From Vulcanimicrobiota bacterium (GTDB taxonomy: Bacteria; Vulcanimicrobiota; Vulcanimicrobiia; Vulcanimicrobiales; Vulcanimicrobiaceae): a stretch of DNA of 6,739 bases. Under the pieces are notes generated by a model. The model was not told the origin of the DNA. It worked only from the letters and a program-made list of their open reading frames with translations, and searched no databases. This document shows, piece by piece, positions 6,493 to 6,739 of this stretch. The stretch is taken from assembly GCA_019245995.1 (NCBI GenBank), contig JAFAQW010000180.1, positions 1 to 6,739 of the forward strand, written 5' to 3'. Each line of letters begins with the position of its first letter. Within the stretch, counting starts at the first letter, position 1. A program made the translations under genes and the position numbers.

Positions 6493-6739
6493 ATGGCGTC
6501 GTTTGCGGTCCCGCTGTGCGCGATCGCGTTGGTTCTGGGAACGCTCGCCGTAACGCCCGTCTCTCCCGATGTGCGCGCCGTTGCAATCGCCGCCTCGATT
6601 CTCCTGGCGGCCGCCTCACGCGGTACGGCGACGCGCCTTTGGGCCTGCGTCGTGCTGGCCTTCGCGGCGGGCGCGCTCAACGCCGAGCTGCCCTCACGCG
6701 CGCCGGCAGCGTTTGCCGAACAGCGCACGGCGCGCTATT
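6493..6739 (+). CDS. N-terminus of a polytopic membrane protein, possibly ComEC/Rec2 DNA-uptake channel (partial)
   Basis: An open frame of 82 codons runs off the right edge without a stop. It starts at ATG 6493, placed by an AGGAG site 7 bases upstream; ATG 6487 is an in-frame alternative. Three hydrophobic segments are visible: about 4-20 (FAVPLCAIALVLGTLAV), 29-41 (AVAIAASILLAAA) and 50-62 (WACVVLAFAAGAL), split by short polar loops with basic residues (R28; R43 and R48). The third helix ends AAGALNAEL, after which the chain becomes polar (PSRAPAAFAEQRTARY). Helix pairs followed by A-G-x-L-x-A and then a soluble stretch resemble the N-terminal DUF4131 region of ComEC, which carries single-stranded DNA through the inner membrane during competence. 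The resemblance is of pattern, not of diagnostic motifs; the competence core and metallo-beta-lactamase domain would lie outside the window. It diverges from the epimerase. Confidence 0.5.
   Translation, partial: MASFAVPLCAIALVLGTLAVTPVSPDVRAVAIAASILLAAASRGTATRLWACVVLAFAAGALNAELPSRAPAAFAEQRTARY

Noticed and set aside
5516..6619. The ligase frame stays open upstream, suggesting a 929-residue fusion protein.
   Set aside because: The extra 368 residues are arginine-rich, low in hydrophobic content and lie out of frame over the epimerase, which has clear family motifs. The TAATG junction places the ligase start at 5515.
1..6739. CRISPR arrays, tRNA or rRNA genes, insertion sequences, attachment sites.
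   Set aside because: No direct-repeat array, no cloverleaf-like sequence, no transposase and no terminal inverted repeats were seen when reading through; the window is nearly all protein-coding.

Overview
This is a compact stretch of a GC-rich bacterial chromosome with almost no non-coding DNA. It holds four essentially complete protein genes and two genes cut by the window edges. The phylum cannot be proven from this window. An archaeal/eukaryotic-style ATP-dependent DNA ligase, GC-rich codons throughout and a possibly leaderless leuS would fit a soil or acidophilic lineage such as Eremiobacterota (WPS-2) or an actinobacterium-like group. That is only a guess.

Layout. Bases 1-95 (minus) carry the start of an exported or membrane-anchored protein that runs off the left edge. 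Diverging from it is leuS (170-2602, plus), leucyl-tRNA synthetase, with every signature motif intact but an in-frame TAG at 284-286, just before the MLPYPSG...HIGH segment. Its stop overlaps the GTG start of a FAD-dependent monooxygenase (2599-3858, plus) in a GTGA junction, so the two form a coupled pair. That pair meets a second, minus-strand pair tail to tail with a 29-base overlap. The minus pair reads from the right: an NAD-dependent sugar-nucleotide epimerase of the UDP-glucose 4-epimerase type (6438-5515), whose stop overlaps the start of an ATP-dependent DNA ligase (5515-3830) in a TAATG junction. Diverging from the epimerase, on the plus strand at the right edge, is the start of a multi-spanning membrane protein that looks like ComEC/Rec2 (6493 to the end).

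How the genes relate. The two pairs are translationally coupled, but their members have no obvious shared pathway: tRNA charging with a flavin hydroxylase, and sugar-nucleotide conversion with DNA joining. A link between the DNA ligase and a DNA-uptake channel on the other side of the epimerase is conceivable but speculative.

The strongest anomaly is the amber codon in leuS. It is one base from GAG, it falls at a position where leucyl-tRNA synthetases vary, and the rest of the gene looks fully functional. The choices are a base-call error, a recent nonsense mutation, amber suppression, or restart at the ATG that follows directly. The ligase gene in the same window ends in TAG, which argues against genome-wide reassignment of that codon. 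I did not find a convincing new multi-gene system here.
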